Shown: positions 1-8,843 of the stretch, piece by piece
How the letters are laid out: the number at the start of each line of letters is the position of its first letter
How positions within the stretch are numbered: the stretch's first letter is position 1
NCBI GenBank assembly: GCA_964611755.1
Contig: CAZTBB010000010.1
Span: forward strand, 1 to 44,958
DNA: 44,958 bases
Reading direction: 5' to 3'
From: CAZTBB01 sp964611755
GTDB taxonomy: Bacteria; Pseudomonadota; Alphaproteobacteria; Micavibrionales; Micavibrionaceae
Notes under the pieces: model-generated
Databases searched by the model: none
What the model was told of the DNA's origin: nothing
The model's input: only the letters and a program-made list of their open reading frames with translations
Program-made: the position numbers and the translations under genes

Positions 1-43
1 ATGCTTCTGATCCGGATAGTTCATTTGCGGACCCCCGTATCAT
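1..43 (-). CDS. Possible 5' end of a gene cut by the window edge (atpH candidate)
   Basis: Fourteen codons are visible on the minus strand from an ATG at 43, reading M-I-R-G-S-A-N-E-L-S-G-S-E-A, 22 bases beyond the priA stop and in the same direction. In many alphaproteobacteria priA is followed by atpH, the delta subunit of ATP synthase, and a short polar N-terminus would fit. That identity rests on synteny only. A second possible start is the ATG at 24, which has a GGGGG run 8 bases upstream. A plus-strand reading (3-59, ending in TAG) could instead be the tail of a convergent gene. Confidence 0.3.
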   Translation of the reverse strand, partial: MIRGSANELSGSEA

Positions 44-65
44 GGCTGTCGTATTTTAGGCGGTT

Positions 66-2291
66 TTAATAAAAACTTTGCGGGTCGATATCGATTTGAA
101 TGCGCACATTGGATGGTGTTTTGATTTGGCTTATCCATGTGCTGACTGCTTTTTGGATGTCGATGTTTTTATCGGCGATCACAAGCAGGCGATAGCGGAA
201 TTTTCCGCGCAGCCGCGCAAACGGCGCAGGGGCTGGTCCCAGAGTCTGGATCTGGGCACCTTGGGGGGCACTCTGGCCTAGCATTTTTGCGGTTTCAATG
301 ACGTGGCTTTCCTCACGCCCTGAGACAATGATTCCAGCCAAACGAGAAAAGGGCGGCATATGCGCCATGTCACGCTCATCGGCCTCAATGGAGAGGAAAT
401 CATCGCGCGCACCATTAGCCAGGGCTTGGATGATGCGGTGCTCTGGCATAAAGCTCTGCAGGAGGACGCGCCCTTTTTTATCTTCGCGTCCGGCACGGCC
501 AGCTACTTGATGGAGAAGTTGATAGGTGCGCTCGGAGGCACGTAACTCTCCGCCTTGCAGCCCAAGGTCGGCATCAATGACACCCACAAGGGTGAGGTTC
601 GGAAAATGGTGGCCTTTGGCAATGATCTGTGTGCCAATGATCACATCAACCTCATTGTTACGAATTTTATCAAGCATAGCGCGTAAAGATTCTCCGTCAT
701 CGGCTGTGTCACTGGCGAGAACCATAATGCGGGCATCAGGAAAAATCTCTTTAGCCTCTTCGAAAATACGCTCAACCCCCGGGCCGCAGGCAACCAGCGT
801 ATCTGTATCCTCGCATGAAGGGCAATGTTCAGGCTTTTTGGCAAAGAATCCGCAATGGTGACAGTGCAGCTTCCCGGAATTTCGGTGTTCCACCAGCCAT
901 GCGGTACAGCGCGGGCAATCCATGCGCTGACCACAAGAGCGACATAGCGTTAAGGGCGCATAGCCGCGACGATTAAGGAATAAGAGGGATTGTTGGCCGG
1001 CCTCTATGTTTTCTTCAATGGCTTCAATCAAAGGATCTGATATGAAATGTTGCGCATCTTTGCGGGCAAGGCGCATATCGATTGTATCAATTTCCGGCAT
1101 GCGCGCACCGCCAAAGCGATCAGCCAAAACAAGATGATTGTAACGCCCATTCCATGCGTTATGGATGGTTTCCAGCGAAGGGGTTGCGGATACAAGCACA
1201 ATCGGGATGTTTCCCATGTGAGCACGCAGTACCGCCATGTCACGTGCATGGTAGATTGTTCCTTCCTCTTGTTTGAAGGCGGGATCATGTTCTTCATCGA
1301 CAATGATCAGGCCAAGCTCGGGGAATGGAAGAAAAAGAGCTGAGCGCGCACCAATGACGACTTTGGTTTTGCCGCTGACGACGCCGCGCCACGTGGTTTT
1401 GCGCATGGATGATGATAGGCCGGAGTGCCAGAGTGCAGGCGCGCAGCCAAAGCGGGATTTAAAACGTTCTAAGAATGCGTTGGAGAGTGCAATCTCAGGA
1501 AGCAAGATCAGCACTTGGCGATCTTGCTTGAGGGCTTCGGCCACGGCTTCAAAATAGGTTTCGGTTTTTCCGGCTCCGGTGACGCCATCGAGCAAGGAGG
1601 CGCTATAGCGGTTATCCTTCACAGATTGCACAAGCGCATCGGCAGCCTCTTGTTGGCTGTCCGAGAGCTTCGGGCCTTTGCGTGCTGCATTCGGGTTTTT
1701 GCAAGGTGCGGGGTTGTAGCGTTCCACCAGTCTCAGCACACCGTTTTTTAAGAGCGTATTGACCACACCTGCCGAGCAGCCAGCCAGATCTGCAATTTCG
1801 GATGCACGGCGTGGCTCTCCATCACGCAAGACGTCAACAACTGCGCTTTGTTTATCTGAGAGTTTATCTGGAATCTGTGATGCAAGAGTATAGGCGCTGA
1901 CCGGTTTTGGCGGCGAAAGAGCGCCCGGAGCACTCAGGCTCATTTTCAGCACCGAGCCTTTTGCATTCATTGTATAACTCGCCACTTTATCGAGGAAGTC
2001 ACGGTGGAGCTTTGGCATCGCGCGCAACGGATAATGATCGATGACGGCTTTAATCTTGGAGCTGGCGACATCATCGCTCGGTTCTCCCCAGACGACGCCG
2101 GTGACTTCACGCCCCCCGAGCGGGACGCAGACATAATCCCCATCTTTTAAATCAAGATCATCCGGCACCGCATAGTCATAGGCCTTATCCACGGGATAGG
2201 GCACAAGTATACGCTTGCGCGTTGATGGCAGGTCATCCGCCGCGCCGGATTTATCATCCAAATCGTCAAGCTCTTGAAAAAGTGAGTGCAT
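66..2291 (-). CDS. priA: Primosomal protein N' (replication restart helicase PriA)
   Basis: PriA is a 3'-5' superfamily 2 DNA helicase that recognises stalled or collapsed forks and reloads the replisome. The 741-residue product has the family layout: an N-terminal DNA-binding region (about 25-130), a winged-helix stretch (about 140-195), the helicase core with Walker A G-V-T-G-A-G-K-T (236-243) and the D-E-E-H-D box (332-336), then the zinc-binding insert with eight cysteines (450, 453, 459, 462, 477, 480, 490, 493) and the conserved G-T-Q-I-I-A-K-G-H motif near 553. Length is normal for the family. It is divergent from the transaldolase gene with 53 bases between the starts, an arrangement common in alphaproteobacteria. 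All catalytic and zinc motifs appear intact. Confidence 0.97.
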   Translation of the reverse strand: MHSLFQELDDLDDKSGAADDLPSTRKRILVPYPVDKAYDYAVPDDLDLKDGDYVCVPLGGREVTGVVWGEPSDDVASSKIKAVIDHYPLRAMPKLHRDFLDKVASYTMNAKGSVLKMSLSAPGALSPPKPVSAYTLASQIPDKLSDKQSAVVDVLRDGEPRRASEIADLAGCSAGVVNTLLKNGVLRLVERYNPAPCKNPNAARKGPKLSDSQQEAADALVQSVKDNRYSASLLDGVTGAGKTETYFEAVAEALKQDRQVLILLPEIALSNAFLERFKSRFGCAPALWHSGLSSSMRKTTWRGVVSGKTKVVIGARSALFLPFPELGLIIVDEEHDPAFKQEEGTIYHARDMAVLRAHMGNIPIVLVSATPSLETIHNAWNGRYNHLVLADRFGGARMPEIDTIDMRLARKDAQHFISDPLIEAIEENIEAGQQSLLFLNRRGYAPLTLCRSCGQRMDCPRCTAWLVEHRNSGKLHCHHCGFFAKKPEHCPSCEDTDTLVACGPGVERIFEEAKEIFPDARIMVLASDTADDGESLRAMLDKIRNNEVDVIIGTQIIAKGHHFPNLTLVGVIDADLGLQGGELRASERTYQLLHQVAGRAGREDKKGRVLLQSFMPEHRIIQALANGARDDFLSIEADERDMAHMPPFSRLAGIIVSGREESHVIETAKMLGQSAPQGAQIQTLGPAPAPFARLRGKFRYRLLVIADKNIDIQKAVSTWISQIKTPSNVRIQIDIDPQSFY

Positions 2292-2344
2292 CTGTTAAGT
2301 ATCATCATTAAAGTTCGCATGTGCAAATGAATCAGGAGATAAAG

Positions 2345-3001
2345 ATGAAATTTTTCGTAGATACTGCCAATATTGATGATATTAAAGACCTTGCCGCGAC
2401 AGGCTTACTGGATGGTGTCACAACGAACCCATCATTGATCGCGAAAAGCGGGCGTGATTTTATTCCCCTGATTGAAGAGATTTGTGACGTTGTTAGCGGC
2501 CCGGTGAGCGCAGAGGTGGCCGCTACAGATTACGAGACAATGCGCAAAGAGGCCGAGGTGCTGCGTAAAATTGCCGATCATGTGGCGATTAAAGTACCTC
2601 TCACGCCAGATGGTTTGCGCGTGTGTAAAGAATTGTCCGATGAGGGGACTATGGTGAATGTCACACTTTGTTTTTCACCGGCGCAAGCCTTGCTGGCGGC
2701 AAAAGCGGGGGCAGCCTTTATTTCCCCGTTTGTTGGCCGTTTGGATGATATTTCCAATGATGGGCTAACACTGATTTCCGATATCGTGCGTATCTATGAT
2801 AACTATCCTGAATTTGATACAGAAGTTCTTGTCGCATCCGTGCGCAGCCCGATGCATATCGTTGAAAGTGCCAAGATGGGGGCCCATGTGGCCACATGCC
2901 CACCGGAGGTGATTCACCAGCTCTATAAGCATCCATTAACCGATAAAGGCCTTGCCGCATTTGTTGAGGATTGGAAGAAGACTGGCCAAAGCATATTATA
3001 A
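2345..3001 (+). CDS. tal: Small transaldolase (TalB/FSA family, transaldolase-type active site)
   Basis: This 218-residue TIM-barrel enzyme belongs to the family shared by short bacterial transaldolases and fructose-6-phosphate aldolase. The Schiff-base lysine is K83 in the strand I-K-V-P. Two positions separate the activities: E. coli FsaA has Gln59 and Tyr131, while transaldolases have Glu and Phe. Here they are E57 (V-S-A-E-V) and F129 (S-P-F-V-G-R), so I read it as a transaldolase of the non-oxidative pentose phosphate pathway. The start at 2345 has C-A-G-G-A-G-A-T just upstream; the in-frame ATG codons at 2321 and 2327 would add residues outside the family consensus. It is divergent from priA. 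Confidence 0.93.
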   Translation: MKFFVDTANIDDIKDLAATGLLDGVTTNPSLIAKSGRDFIPLIEEICDVVSGPVSAEVAATDYETMRKEAEVLRKIADHVAIKVPLTPDGLRVCKELSDEGTMVNVTLCFSPAQALLAAKAGAAFISPFVGRLDDISNDGLTLISDIVRIYDNYPEFDTEVLVASVRSPMHIVESAKMGAHVATCPPEVIHQLYKHPLTDKGLAAFVEDWKKTGQSIL

Positions 3002-3044
3002 TTTAGGCCTTAATTTCACTATATGATGCGAGCTTAAAATAATC

Positions 3045-3083
3045 TGTCAAATAATATTGACATATTGTAATTTCCATTATATT
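3045..3083 (+). promoter_or_regulatory. Candidate promoter with overlapping inverted repeat upstream of the SPFH-like gene
   Basis: A consensus -35 TTGACA (3057-3062) is followed 15 bases later by TATATT (3078-3083). The -35 is the right arm of an inverted repeat, TGTCAA-N6-TTGACA (3045-3062), so a repressor bound there would cover the promoter. The spacer is short, so this is tentative. Confidence 0.3.
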
Positions 3084-3130
3084 GCCTGTCTCTATATCCG
3101 CAGATTTATGTATATAGAGGAGAGTAAATT

Positions 3131-4090
3131 ATGGGTAAAATTGGTGCGATTGCTAAAGGAACACTTGGCGCAGCTTTAGCTGGTGCAGCTCTTTATGGGG
3201 CTAACTGGCGCATTACACATGACCGTGTTGATACAGATGAAATTGTTCTTGTTGAACGTGGTGGTGAAATCATTGCGATTTATAATGAAGATTTTGCAAA
3301 TAACCCTGAAACAGGGTGGAAGAGAACGGGATATCCAATTATCAATGTCGTGAGAACGCTTGATGCAGGATATTCTGCTTATGACATTTCGGCAGATGAT
3401 GCGCAGATTATGACATCAGACCAGCAGCAATTCATCGGAAGTTTTGAGGCCTATGTTCGCCCGCAACCGGGTGCAAATGAGGCGACGATTACGGAGTTCC
3501 GTCGTTTGTATTGGAATGAACGCGAGACGATTATCCGCGGTGTATTGCGCTCAGCGGCACAAGAAGTGATTGGTCAGCGCGCAGCAGCGGATTTCCCACA
3601 AGCACTTGATTCAGTTCTTAATCAAATCATGGAGCGCGCCCAGGAAAAACTTGATGAACAAGGTATTCCATACGAAGTTGGTGGAGTGTCTTCAAAAGGT
3701 TTGGCTTTGCATGATGATGCGCGCCAGATTTTGCGTAGAACAATCCAAACACTGAATGAACGCCGTGTGCTGTTGCTTGAGCGTGAAAACCTCGAGATTG
3801 AATCGCAAAACGCGGTGATGCGAAGTGCTGTGGCTCTTGATGCGTTGAATACACTGATTGAAGGTGTTGAAGAAGACATCACAGTGCAGGTTCAAGATGC
3901 TGATGGAAGTATTCGTGATGTGGTTATTCCGGCTCAGTCCGGTTTGCCGGAAGAGTTGCATGAATATGCGCCGTTGATCTGGCATTTGATCACGGAAGGT
4001 GCAGACGAGCAGCTTGAGTTTAATACTCTTGCACTCTCTCCTAATGCAGGCGACTCAACGCCTGATATTATTGCATCGCCCGGTCGTTAA
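3131..4090 (+). CDS. Membrane-anchored SPFH/prohibitin-like protein
   Basis: The 319-residue product has an Ala/Gly-rich hydrophobic N-terminus (about 5-24) and then a region (about 35-235) with the feel of an SPFH/band 7 domain: a beta-rich part, a charged R-x-x-Y-W-N-E-R-E stretch, an I-I-R-G-V-L-R-S-A-A helix like that of prohibitins, and a Glu/Arg-rich helix (E-R-R-V-L-L-L-E-R-E-N-L) likely to form a coiled coil. Proteins of this type assemble membrane rings or scaffolds that modulate proteases or lipid domains. The assignment is from overall pattern, not a diagnostic motif. The gene stands alone, with a GAGGAGAG ribosome site, an upstream promoter candidate and a downstream terminator. 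No protease or NfeD-like partner is adjacent. Confidence 0.6.
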   Translation: MGKIGAIAKGTLGAALAGAALYGANWRITHDRVDTDEIVLVERGGEIIAIYNEDFANNPETGWKRTGYPIINVVRTLDAGYSAYDISADDAQIMTSDQQQFIGSFEAYVRPQPGANEATITEFRRLYWNERETIIRGVLRSAAQEVIGQRAAADFPQALDSVLNQIMERAQEKLDEQGIPYEVGGVSSKGLALHDDARQILRRTIQTLNERRVLLLERENLEIESQNAVMRSAVALDALNTLIEGVEEDITVQVQDADGSIRDVVIPAQSGLPEELHEYAPLIWHLITEGADEQLEFNTLALSPNAGDSTPDIIASPGR

Positions 4091-4116
4091 TTCGATTGAT
4101 ATAAAATTTACGAAAG

Positions 4117-4150
4117 CCGCCCGGTTGCACATCTATCGGGCGGTTTTTTT
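4117..4150 (+). terminator. Rho-independent terminator after the SPFH-like gene
   Basis: A 7-bp GC stem (CCGCCCG at 4117-4123 with CGGGCGG at 4137-4143) is followed by seven T residues. It lies between this gene and the convergent erpA stop at 4160. Confidence 0.85.
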
Positions 4151-4159
4151 ATGGGCAAT

Positions 4160-4483
4160 TTAATCTTTAAGGGAAAAAGATGTTCCGCAGCCACAGCCGG
4201 AGGCGGCATTGGGGTTATTGATAACGAATTCGGCGCCAATCAGTTTATCTTCGAATAAAATGGTGGAGCCATCTAGAAATGTTAAAGAGATATCATCCGT
4301 GACAACAGAATCGGCAAAGGATTGATCTTGCGCGCCAACTTCATCTGTTAAATCCATTTTATAGGAAAAGCCGGCGCAACCGCCACCTTCGACGCGCACG
4401 CGCAACATGAGCGCCTCTTCACCACGTTGTGAACGAAGCTCATTAATCCGCTTTACGGCACTCTCATCAACAATTATGCTCAT
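4160..4483 (-). CDS. erpA: Iron-sulfur cluster insertion protein (A-type carrier, ErpA/IscA family)
   Basis: This 107-residue A-type carrier delivers Fe-S clusters to apo-enzymes. The three ligand cysteines are present: C36 in G-G-G-C-A-G-F, and C97 and C99 in the C-terminal S-G-C-G-C-G. Choosing the ATG at 4483 gives a normal family N-terminus; an upstream in-frame ATG at 4519 would overlap the start of dgt and add hydrophobic residues foreign to the family. The gene is divergent from dgt with only 28 bases between the start codons, so the promoters must overlap each other or the neighbouring coding sequence. I use erpA rather than iscA because of the dgt neighbour and the absence of isc/suf genes, so the symbol is less certain than the family. 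Confidence 0.92.
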   Translation of the reverse strand: MSIIVDESAVKRINELRSQRGEEALMLRVRVEGGGCAGFSYKMDLTDEVGAQDQSFADSVVTDDISLTFLDGSTILFEDKLIGAEFVINNPNAASGCGCGTSFSLKD

Positions 4484-4511
4484 AATTCTATTATATAGGA
4501 TGAATGAGATA

Positions 4512-5726
4512 ATGAGCAATACCGATCAACAACCTGCCTATAATTACTGCGCATTGCCGCTGGCCGCTTATGCCTGCCGGCCGGATCAAAGCCGCGGGCG
4601 TTTTATCAAGGAGCCGGAGAGCATGCACCGCACGCCATTCCAGCGCGATCGCGATCGGATTATCCATGCAAGTGCATTTCGCCGCCTTAAATATAAAACA
4701 CAAGTCTTTGTCTATCATGAAGGGGATCATTACCGCACGCGTCTCTCACATACTTTGGAGGTTGCGCAGGTGGCGCGATCTTTGGCGCGGGCCCTGATGG
4801 TGAATGAAGATCTGGCCGAGGGAATCGCGCTTGCTCATGATCTTGGCCACACACCTTTTGCGCATATTGGCGAGGAATATCTCAAAGCCTGCATGAAACC
4901 CTATGGCGGCTTCGAGCATAATGATCAGTCTTTGCGCGTGCTCACCAAATTAGAGCGTAAATACCCCAATTTTAAAGGGTTAAACCTGACATGGGAAACG
5001 CTGGAAGGTGTTGTCAAACATAATGGCCCGGTCAAAGAAGGTGAATTGCCGACAACCCTCAAGGAAGTGCAGGCTGTTCATGATCTGGAAATCAAGACGC
5101 ATGCGTCATTAGAGGCGCAGGTGGCGGCCATTGCCGATGATATTGCCTACAACAACCACGATGTTGAAGATGGCTTGCGTGCGCAGCTCTTTGCCATTGA
5201 AGATTTAGAGGAAATTACACTGCTCAGAGAGGTGTTGGATCGAGTGCGCAAAAATTACCCTGATATCGACCGCACGCCCTATATGGTGCATGAAATGGTG
5301 CGTGAAATGATCGGGGCGATGGTGAATGATGTTTTGGCTGAGACCAATAAACGCTTGGGTGATGTGAAGCCGCAATCGCCTGAAGATGTGCGTCAATGCG
5401 GACAGCAGCTTGTGGCATTTTCGGATGACATGCATGGCAAAGTTCAGCAATTGCGCGGTTTTCTGTATGAACGTATGTATCGCCATTACTCGATTAACCG
5501 TATTTGGCTCAAAGTAGAGCGCATTGTGAATGATCTCTTTAATGCATTCAATGACAGCTACCAGCTTTTGCCGGATAATTGGCAGGTGCGTGTGGTCGAG
5601 GCCGGTGGGCTGGATAGCGATCAGGCTCTGGCGCGCGTTGTCTGCGATTACATTGCCGGTATGACAGACCGCTACGCTATCCGTGAACATGAACGCATGT
5701 TCGATCTGTATTGGGATCTGCGATAA
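4512..5726 (+). CDS. dgt: dGTP triphosphohydrolase-like HD protein
   Basis: The protein hydrolyses deoxynucleoside triphosphates to deoxynucleosides and tripolyphosphate, helping set dNTP pools. It has 404 residues from the ATG at 4512. The HD metal site is visible: R-T-R-L-S-H-T (H80), A-H-D-L-G-H-T-P-F (H109, D110), and a later I-A-D-D-I-A-Y-N-N-H-D segment. The length matches the shorter alphaproteobacterial group. An AGGA lies about 11 bases before 4512; the ATG at 4500 would put that site inside the gene, and the farther ORF start at 4407 runs antisense through erpA and is not credible. In many alphaproteobacteria argS follows dgt; here a SPOR-domain gene comes next. Confidence 0.95.
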   Translation: MSNTDQQPAYNYCALPLAAYACRPDQSRGRFIKEPESMHRTPFQRDRDRIIHASAFRRLKYKTQVFVYHEGDHYRTRLSHTLEVAQVARSLARALMVNEDLAEGIALAHDLGHTPFAHIGEEYLKACMKPYGGFEHNDQSLRVLTKLERKYPNFKGLNLTWETLEGVVKHNGPVKEGELPTTLKEVQAVHDLEIKTHASLEAQVAAIADDIAYNNHDVEDGLRAQLFAIEDLEEITLLREVLDRVRKNYPDIDRTPYMVHEMVREMIGAMVNDVLAETNKRLGDVKPQSPEDVRQCGQQLVAFSDDMHGKVQQLRGFLYERMYRHYSINRIWLKVERIVNDLFNAFNDSYQLLPDNWQVRVVEAGGLDSDQALARVVCDYIAGMTDRYAIREHERMFDLYWDLR

Positions 5727-5833
5727 CCCATCTTGGGGATGGACATTGCGATATTTATTGACAGTTCAGGTGGAGCTGTTTAGCAATAGTATTATAGCAA
5801 TTATAAAAATTACTGCACGTGTTGGAGGTGGGG

Positions 5834-6931
5834 ATGAGCAACAACCCTTATACAAATTTTAACCAACCAGGATCTGGCCCAAGCGCACAGCAGCCATCAG
5901 GCTTTGCGCCAAAGGCACCAGCTAAAAAGCCGGGCGCTCTGGAATATGTTTTTGGCTCTGAAATGGCGACTAAAATGAAAAGTCCGCTCGTAGCCACCTC
6001 GCTTTTGATTGCCGGGGCTGTGTTGTTTGCCGGCATTGTTATGATCAGTTATCCGTCGTCTGATGATGCCGAATCCATTCCTGTGGTTAAGGCTGAAGCC
6101 AAACCAATCAAATCCAAGCCGTTAGAGACAGGCGGTGCGCGTATTGCACATCAAGACAGCACTGTGTTTGATGTTTTGAAAAGCCCCGAAGCACAAAACC
6201 GTCCGGTTGAGAATTTGCTTGAGCAGGCACGGATGGAAAAATCCGGCTCTGGCGCTGAATCGCTTGAGGAGTTGGAGCAGTTTGCCAAGACTGCCGATAA
6301 GATTATGAGCAAGGAGCGCGGGGCAGAAGGCGCGTCCGGATTTATTGACCTCACGCAGCCTGTGAAATCGGGTGGCGAATCAGATGCAATCGAGATTACA
6401 GCGTCGGTTGATGAAGCATCCGAGCCCAAGATTATGCAACAGCTTATCCCTGATGAAGCGCTGGGCAGTAAAGATGAGGCAGCCCCGCAGCAAGTGGCCA
6501 GCGTGCCATCTGTGCCCAAGACAAAGCCGCGGGTCAGGGAATTGGCGCCGGCAGGCGCATCCCCGGAAACATTGGCCTTTGTGCGTTCTGTGTTAAGCGA
6601 GGATGAAGCCGCCGCGGCATCATCGGCCAATTCAATTGAGCCTGCATCAGGGGCTGCATCGATGGCTGCTGCTGCATTGAGCCCGGAAAATCAATATTTT
6701 GTTCAACTCTCCAGTATTCGTGATCAGGCTAATGCCGGTTCTGAGTGGCAAAAGCTTCAGGCCAGCTATCCGCAGCTTGAGGGGCAGGGGCATCGTGTGC
6801 AAAAGGCGGAACTTGGGGAGCGCGGCACATTTTACCGCGTCCAAAGTGGTCCTTTGTCCAAAGAAGATGCAACAAAGCTCTGTGATTCCATTAAGGCACA
6901 AAAGCCAGGGGCTTGCCTCGTTGTCCGCTAA
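5834..6931 (+). CDS. SPOR-domain membrane protein
   Basis: The 365-residue product has a Pro/Gln-rich cytoplasmic N-terminus, one transmembrane segment (about 51-73), a long low-complexity Ala/Ser/Glu-rich periplasmic linker, and a C-terminal SPOR domain (about 285-362, beginning Y-F-V-Q-L-S-S and ending A-C-L-V-V-R). SPOR domains bind denuded glycan strands at division septa, so a septal or cell-wall role is likely. The start at 5834 has the strong site GGAGGTGGGG; an ATG-like start at 5819 would precede it. It is the first gene of the co-directional run leading into nagZ, scpAB and tatABC, a conserved alphaproteobacterial order. Confidence 0.88.
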   Translation: MSNNPYTNFNQPGSGPSAQQPSGFAPKAPAKKPGALEYVFGSEMATKMKSPLVATSLLIAGAVLFAGIVMISYPSSDDAESIPVVKAEAKPIKSKPLETGGARIAHQDSTVFDVLKSPEAQNRPVENLLEQARMEKSGSGAESLEELEQFAKTADKIMSKERGAEGASGFIDLTQPVKSGGESDAIEITASVDEASEPKIMQQLIPDEALGSKDEAAPQQVASVPSVPKTKPRVRELAPAGASPETLAFVRSVLSEDEAAAASSANSIEPASGAASMAAAALSPENQYFVQLSSIRDQANAGSEWQKLQASYPQLEGQGHRVQKAELGERGTFYRVQSGPLSKEDATKLCDSIKAQKPGACLVVR

Positions 6932-7958
6932 GACTGATTTTACCAATAACTTACCGTCCTATGACTTTGTCTCTCGTGTGAACGCGCCGGTTATCTTTGC
7001 GCCTGAGGGACAAATCTTGAGCGCAGATGAGGTTGATTTTTTCAAAGATGTAAAGCCTTTAGGGTTTATTCTGTTTGCCAGAAATTGTGAAAGCCGTGCG
7101 CAGATTGTTGATCTTGTTGACTCTTTGCGCAATGCGGTGGGGTATGAGGCGCCTATCTTGATCGATCAGGAAGGCGGGCGTGTACAGCGCCTTAAACCGC
7201 CATTTTGGCGCCAATATCCGCCGATGAAATCCTTTGGTGATCAGGCGCTTTCAAAAGGCGTGGACGAGGCTCTGGAAGATCTGCGCTATACAATCTTACA
7301 GCTGGGCGAAGAGCTTGCCGCGTGCGGCATTGATGTGAATTGTGCACCGGTTTTAGATGTCCTGTTCGAGAATACGCATGATGCCATCGGAGATCGGGCT
7401 TTTGCCTCGGACCCCGATCTTGTTGCGCGGCTTGGTATCAGCGTCTGCAGGCAGTTGATTGCCAGTGGCATCAGGCCGGTGATTAAGCATTTGCCTGGTC
7501 ACGGGCGCGCACAGGTGGATAGCCACCATGATTTACCGATGATTGAGGCCTCACTGGAAGAGCTTCAACACAGCGACTTTTCTCCCTTCCAACAGGTGGC
7601 GCGCTCCGATATCGGTGGCCAATGCTGGGGCATGGTAGCGCATGTTATGTTGCAAAATGTTGATGCAGAGTTGCCGACATCATTATCGCCAGATGTGATC
7701 AAGACGATCATTCGCGAGTATATCGGGTTTGATGGCGTATTGCTCAGTGATGATCTGGATATGAAGGCATTATCCTCATTCGGCACCACGCCGGATGTGG
7801 CAAAGATGTGTATCGAAGCGGGCTGTGATCTTGCATTACACTGCTCAGGTGCGCTAGAAGAGATGCATGCCATTATGAATAACCTGCCTAGAATGCGTGA
7901 TGATACAATCACACGGCTTAAAAATACGGGGCGCAATACACAGAAAATGGCTGTGTAA
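6921..7958 (+). CDS. nagZ: Beta-N-acetylhexosaminidase NagZ (GH3), probable TTG start
   Basis: NagZ removes N-acetylglucosamine from GlcNAc-anhydromuropeptides in cytoplasmic peptidoglycan recycling. The GH3 fold is recognised by I-K-H-L-P-G-H-G (near residue 190) and S-D-D-L-D-M (near 275), which holds the catalytic Asp; D-Q-E-G-G-R-V-Q-R-L is also typical. No ATG lies near the expected N-terminus. TTG at 6921 gives 345 residues, has CAGGGG about 9 bases upstream, and overlaps the SPOR gene stop by 11 bases, suggesting coupled translation. GTG at 6978 is the alternative. The ATG at 6699 would need a 230-base out-of-frame overlap with the SPOR gene. Confidence 0.93.
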   Translation: MSAKTDFTNNLPSYDFVSRVNAPVIFAPEGQILSADEVDFFKDVKPLGFILFARNCESRAQIVDLVDSLRNAVGYEAPILIDQEGGRVQRLKPPFWRQYPPMKSFGDQALSKGVDEALEDLRYTILQLGEELAACGIDVNCAPVLDVLFENTHDAIGDRAFASDPDLVARLGISVCRQLIASGIRPVIKHLPGHGRAQVDSHHDLPMIEASLEELQHSDFSPFQQVARSDIGGQCWGMVAHVMLQNVDAELPTSLSPDVIKTIIREYIGFDGVLLSDDLDMKALSSFGTTPDVAKMCIEAGCDLALHCSGALEEMHAIMNNLPRMRDDTITRLKNTGRNTQKMAV

Positions 7959-7991
7959 ATAGCTGGCTGAAGAATGGCTTGAGTAGAGAAG

Positions 7992-8843
7992 ATGCAAAAT
8001 ACGCAAAATAAAAGCACTGAATTTCAAGAAGATCCGCCAAAGACAAACCCTTTGGATGATGCGGATCGCTTGTTGTTGGATATTGATGGGTTTGAAGGCC
8101 CATTAGATGTTTTGCTCGAGCTGGCTCGCTCGCAGAAGGTGGATCTAACAAAAATTTCAATTTTGCAGCTAGCCCGCCAATATCTGGGCTTTGTGGAGCG
8201 TGCCAAGGCGCTTAACCTTGAGCTGGCGGCTGAATATCTCGTGATGGCGGCGTGGCTGGCTTATCTGAAGTCGCGGTTATTGCTGCCTCATGAAGAGAAT
8301 ACGGAAGAGCCAAGTGCAGAGGAAATGGCCGAAGCGCTGCAATTCCAGCTTATTCGTCTGGAGGCGATGCGCGATGCAGCCGACAGGTTGATGGAACGCC
8401 CGCAGCTTGGGCAATCCGTATTTGCGCGCGGCATGCCCGAAGGGCTTGGGACATCCATTCATAATCAGTGGGATGTCAGCTTGTTTGATATGCTCCAGGC
8501 CTATGGGGATATCAAGGCGCGTATTGAGGGGCGTAATTATGAGCTGCCTGTCTTCCGTCTTATGTCGACAGAAGATGCGCTAGAGCGCTTGAGCAAGATG
8601 CTCGGCTCTTTGCCGCGTAAAGGGCTGAATTCTGTATGGGCAACACTGGATAGTTTTATCCCTGAAGGCATGAAGGACAAGCTTTATATCCGCTCTGCGC
8701 TGGCCTCTACATTTACAGCCGGACTGGAGCTGGCCAAGCAAGGGCATTTGGAAATGAAGCAGGACGGCGCGTTTAAGCCGATTTATATGCGCGCCTTGCA
8801 AGTGGATCAGATTGGCGCAAAGGGCGAGAATCAAAATGGGTGA
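7992..8843 (+). CDS. scpA: Segregation and condensation protein A
   Basis: ScpA is the kleisin that bridges SMC heads and, with ScpB, forms the chromosome-condensing complex. The 283-residue product has the family N-terminal signature F-E-G-P-L-D-V-L-L-E-L-A-R (about 34-46) followed by K-V-D-L-T-K-I-S-I, then Y-L-V-M-A-A-W-L-A-Y-L-K-S-R-L-L-L-P, and a winged-helix C-terminus. It starts 33 bases after nagZ and its end overlaps scpB. The order nagZ-scpA-scpB-tatA is widely conserved in alphaproteobacteria. Confidence 0.96.
   Translation: MQNTQNKSTEFQEDPPKTNPLDDADRLLLDIDGFEGPLDVLLELARSQKVDLTKISILQLARQYLGFVERAKALNLELAAEYLVMAAWLAYLKSRLLLPHEENTEEPSAEEMAEALQFQLIRLEAMRDAADRLMERPQLGQSVFARGMPEGLGTSIHNQWDVSLFDMLQAYGDIKARIEGRNYELPVFRLMSTEDALERLSKMLGSLPRKGLNSVWATLDSFIPEGMKDKLYIRSALASTFTAGLELAKQGHLEMKQDGAFKPIYMRALQVDQIGAKGENQNG

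Noticed and set aside
5205..5690. 161-codon minus-strand ORF inside dgt
   Set aside because: It is antisense to the conserved dgt coding region, rich in His and Ile as expected for a shadow frame.
6699..6920. ATG at 6699 as the start of nagZ
   Set aside because: It would overlap the SPOR gene out of frame for over 200 bases and add residues foreign to NagZ. TTG at 6921 fits better.
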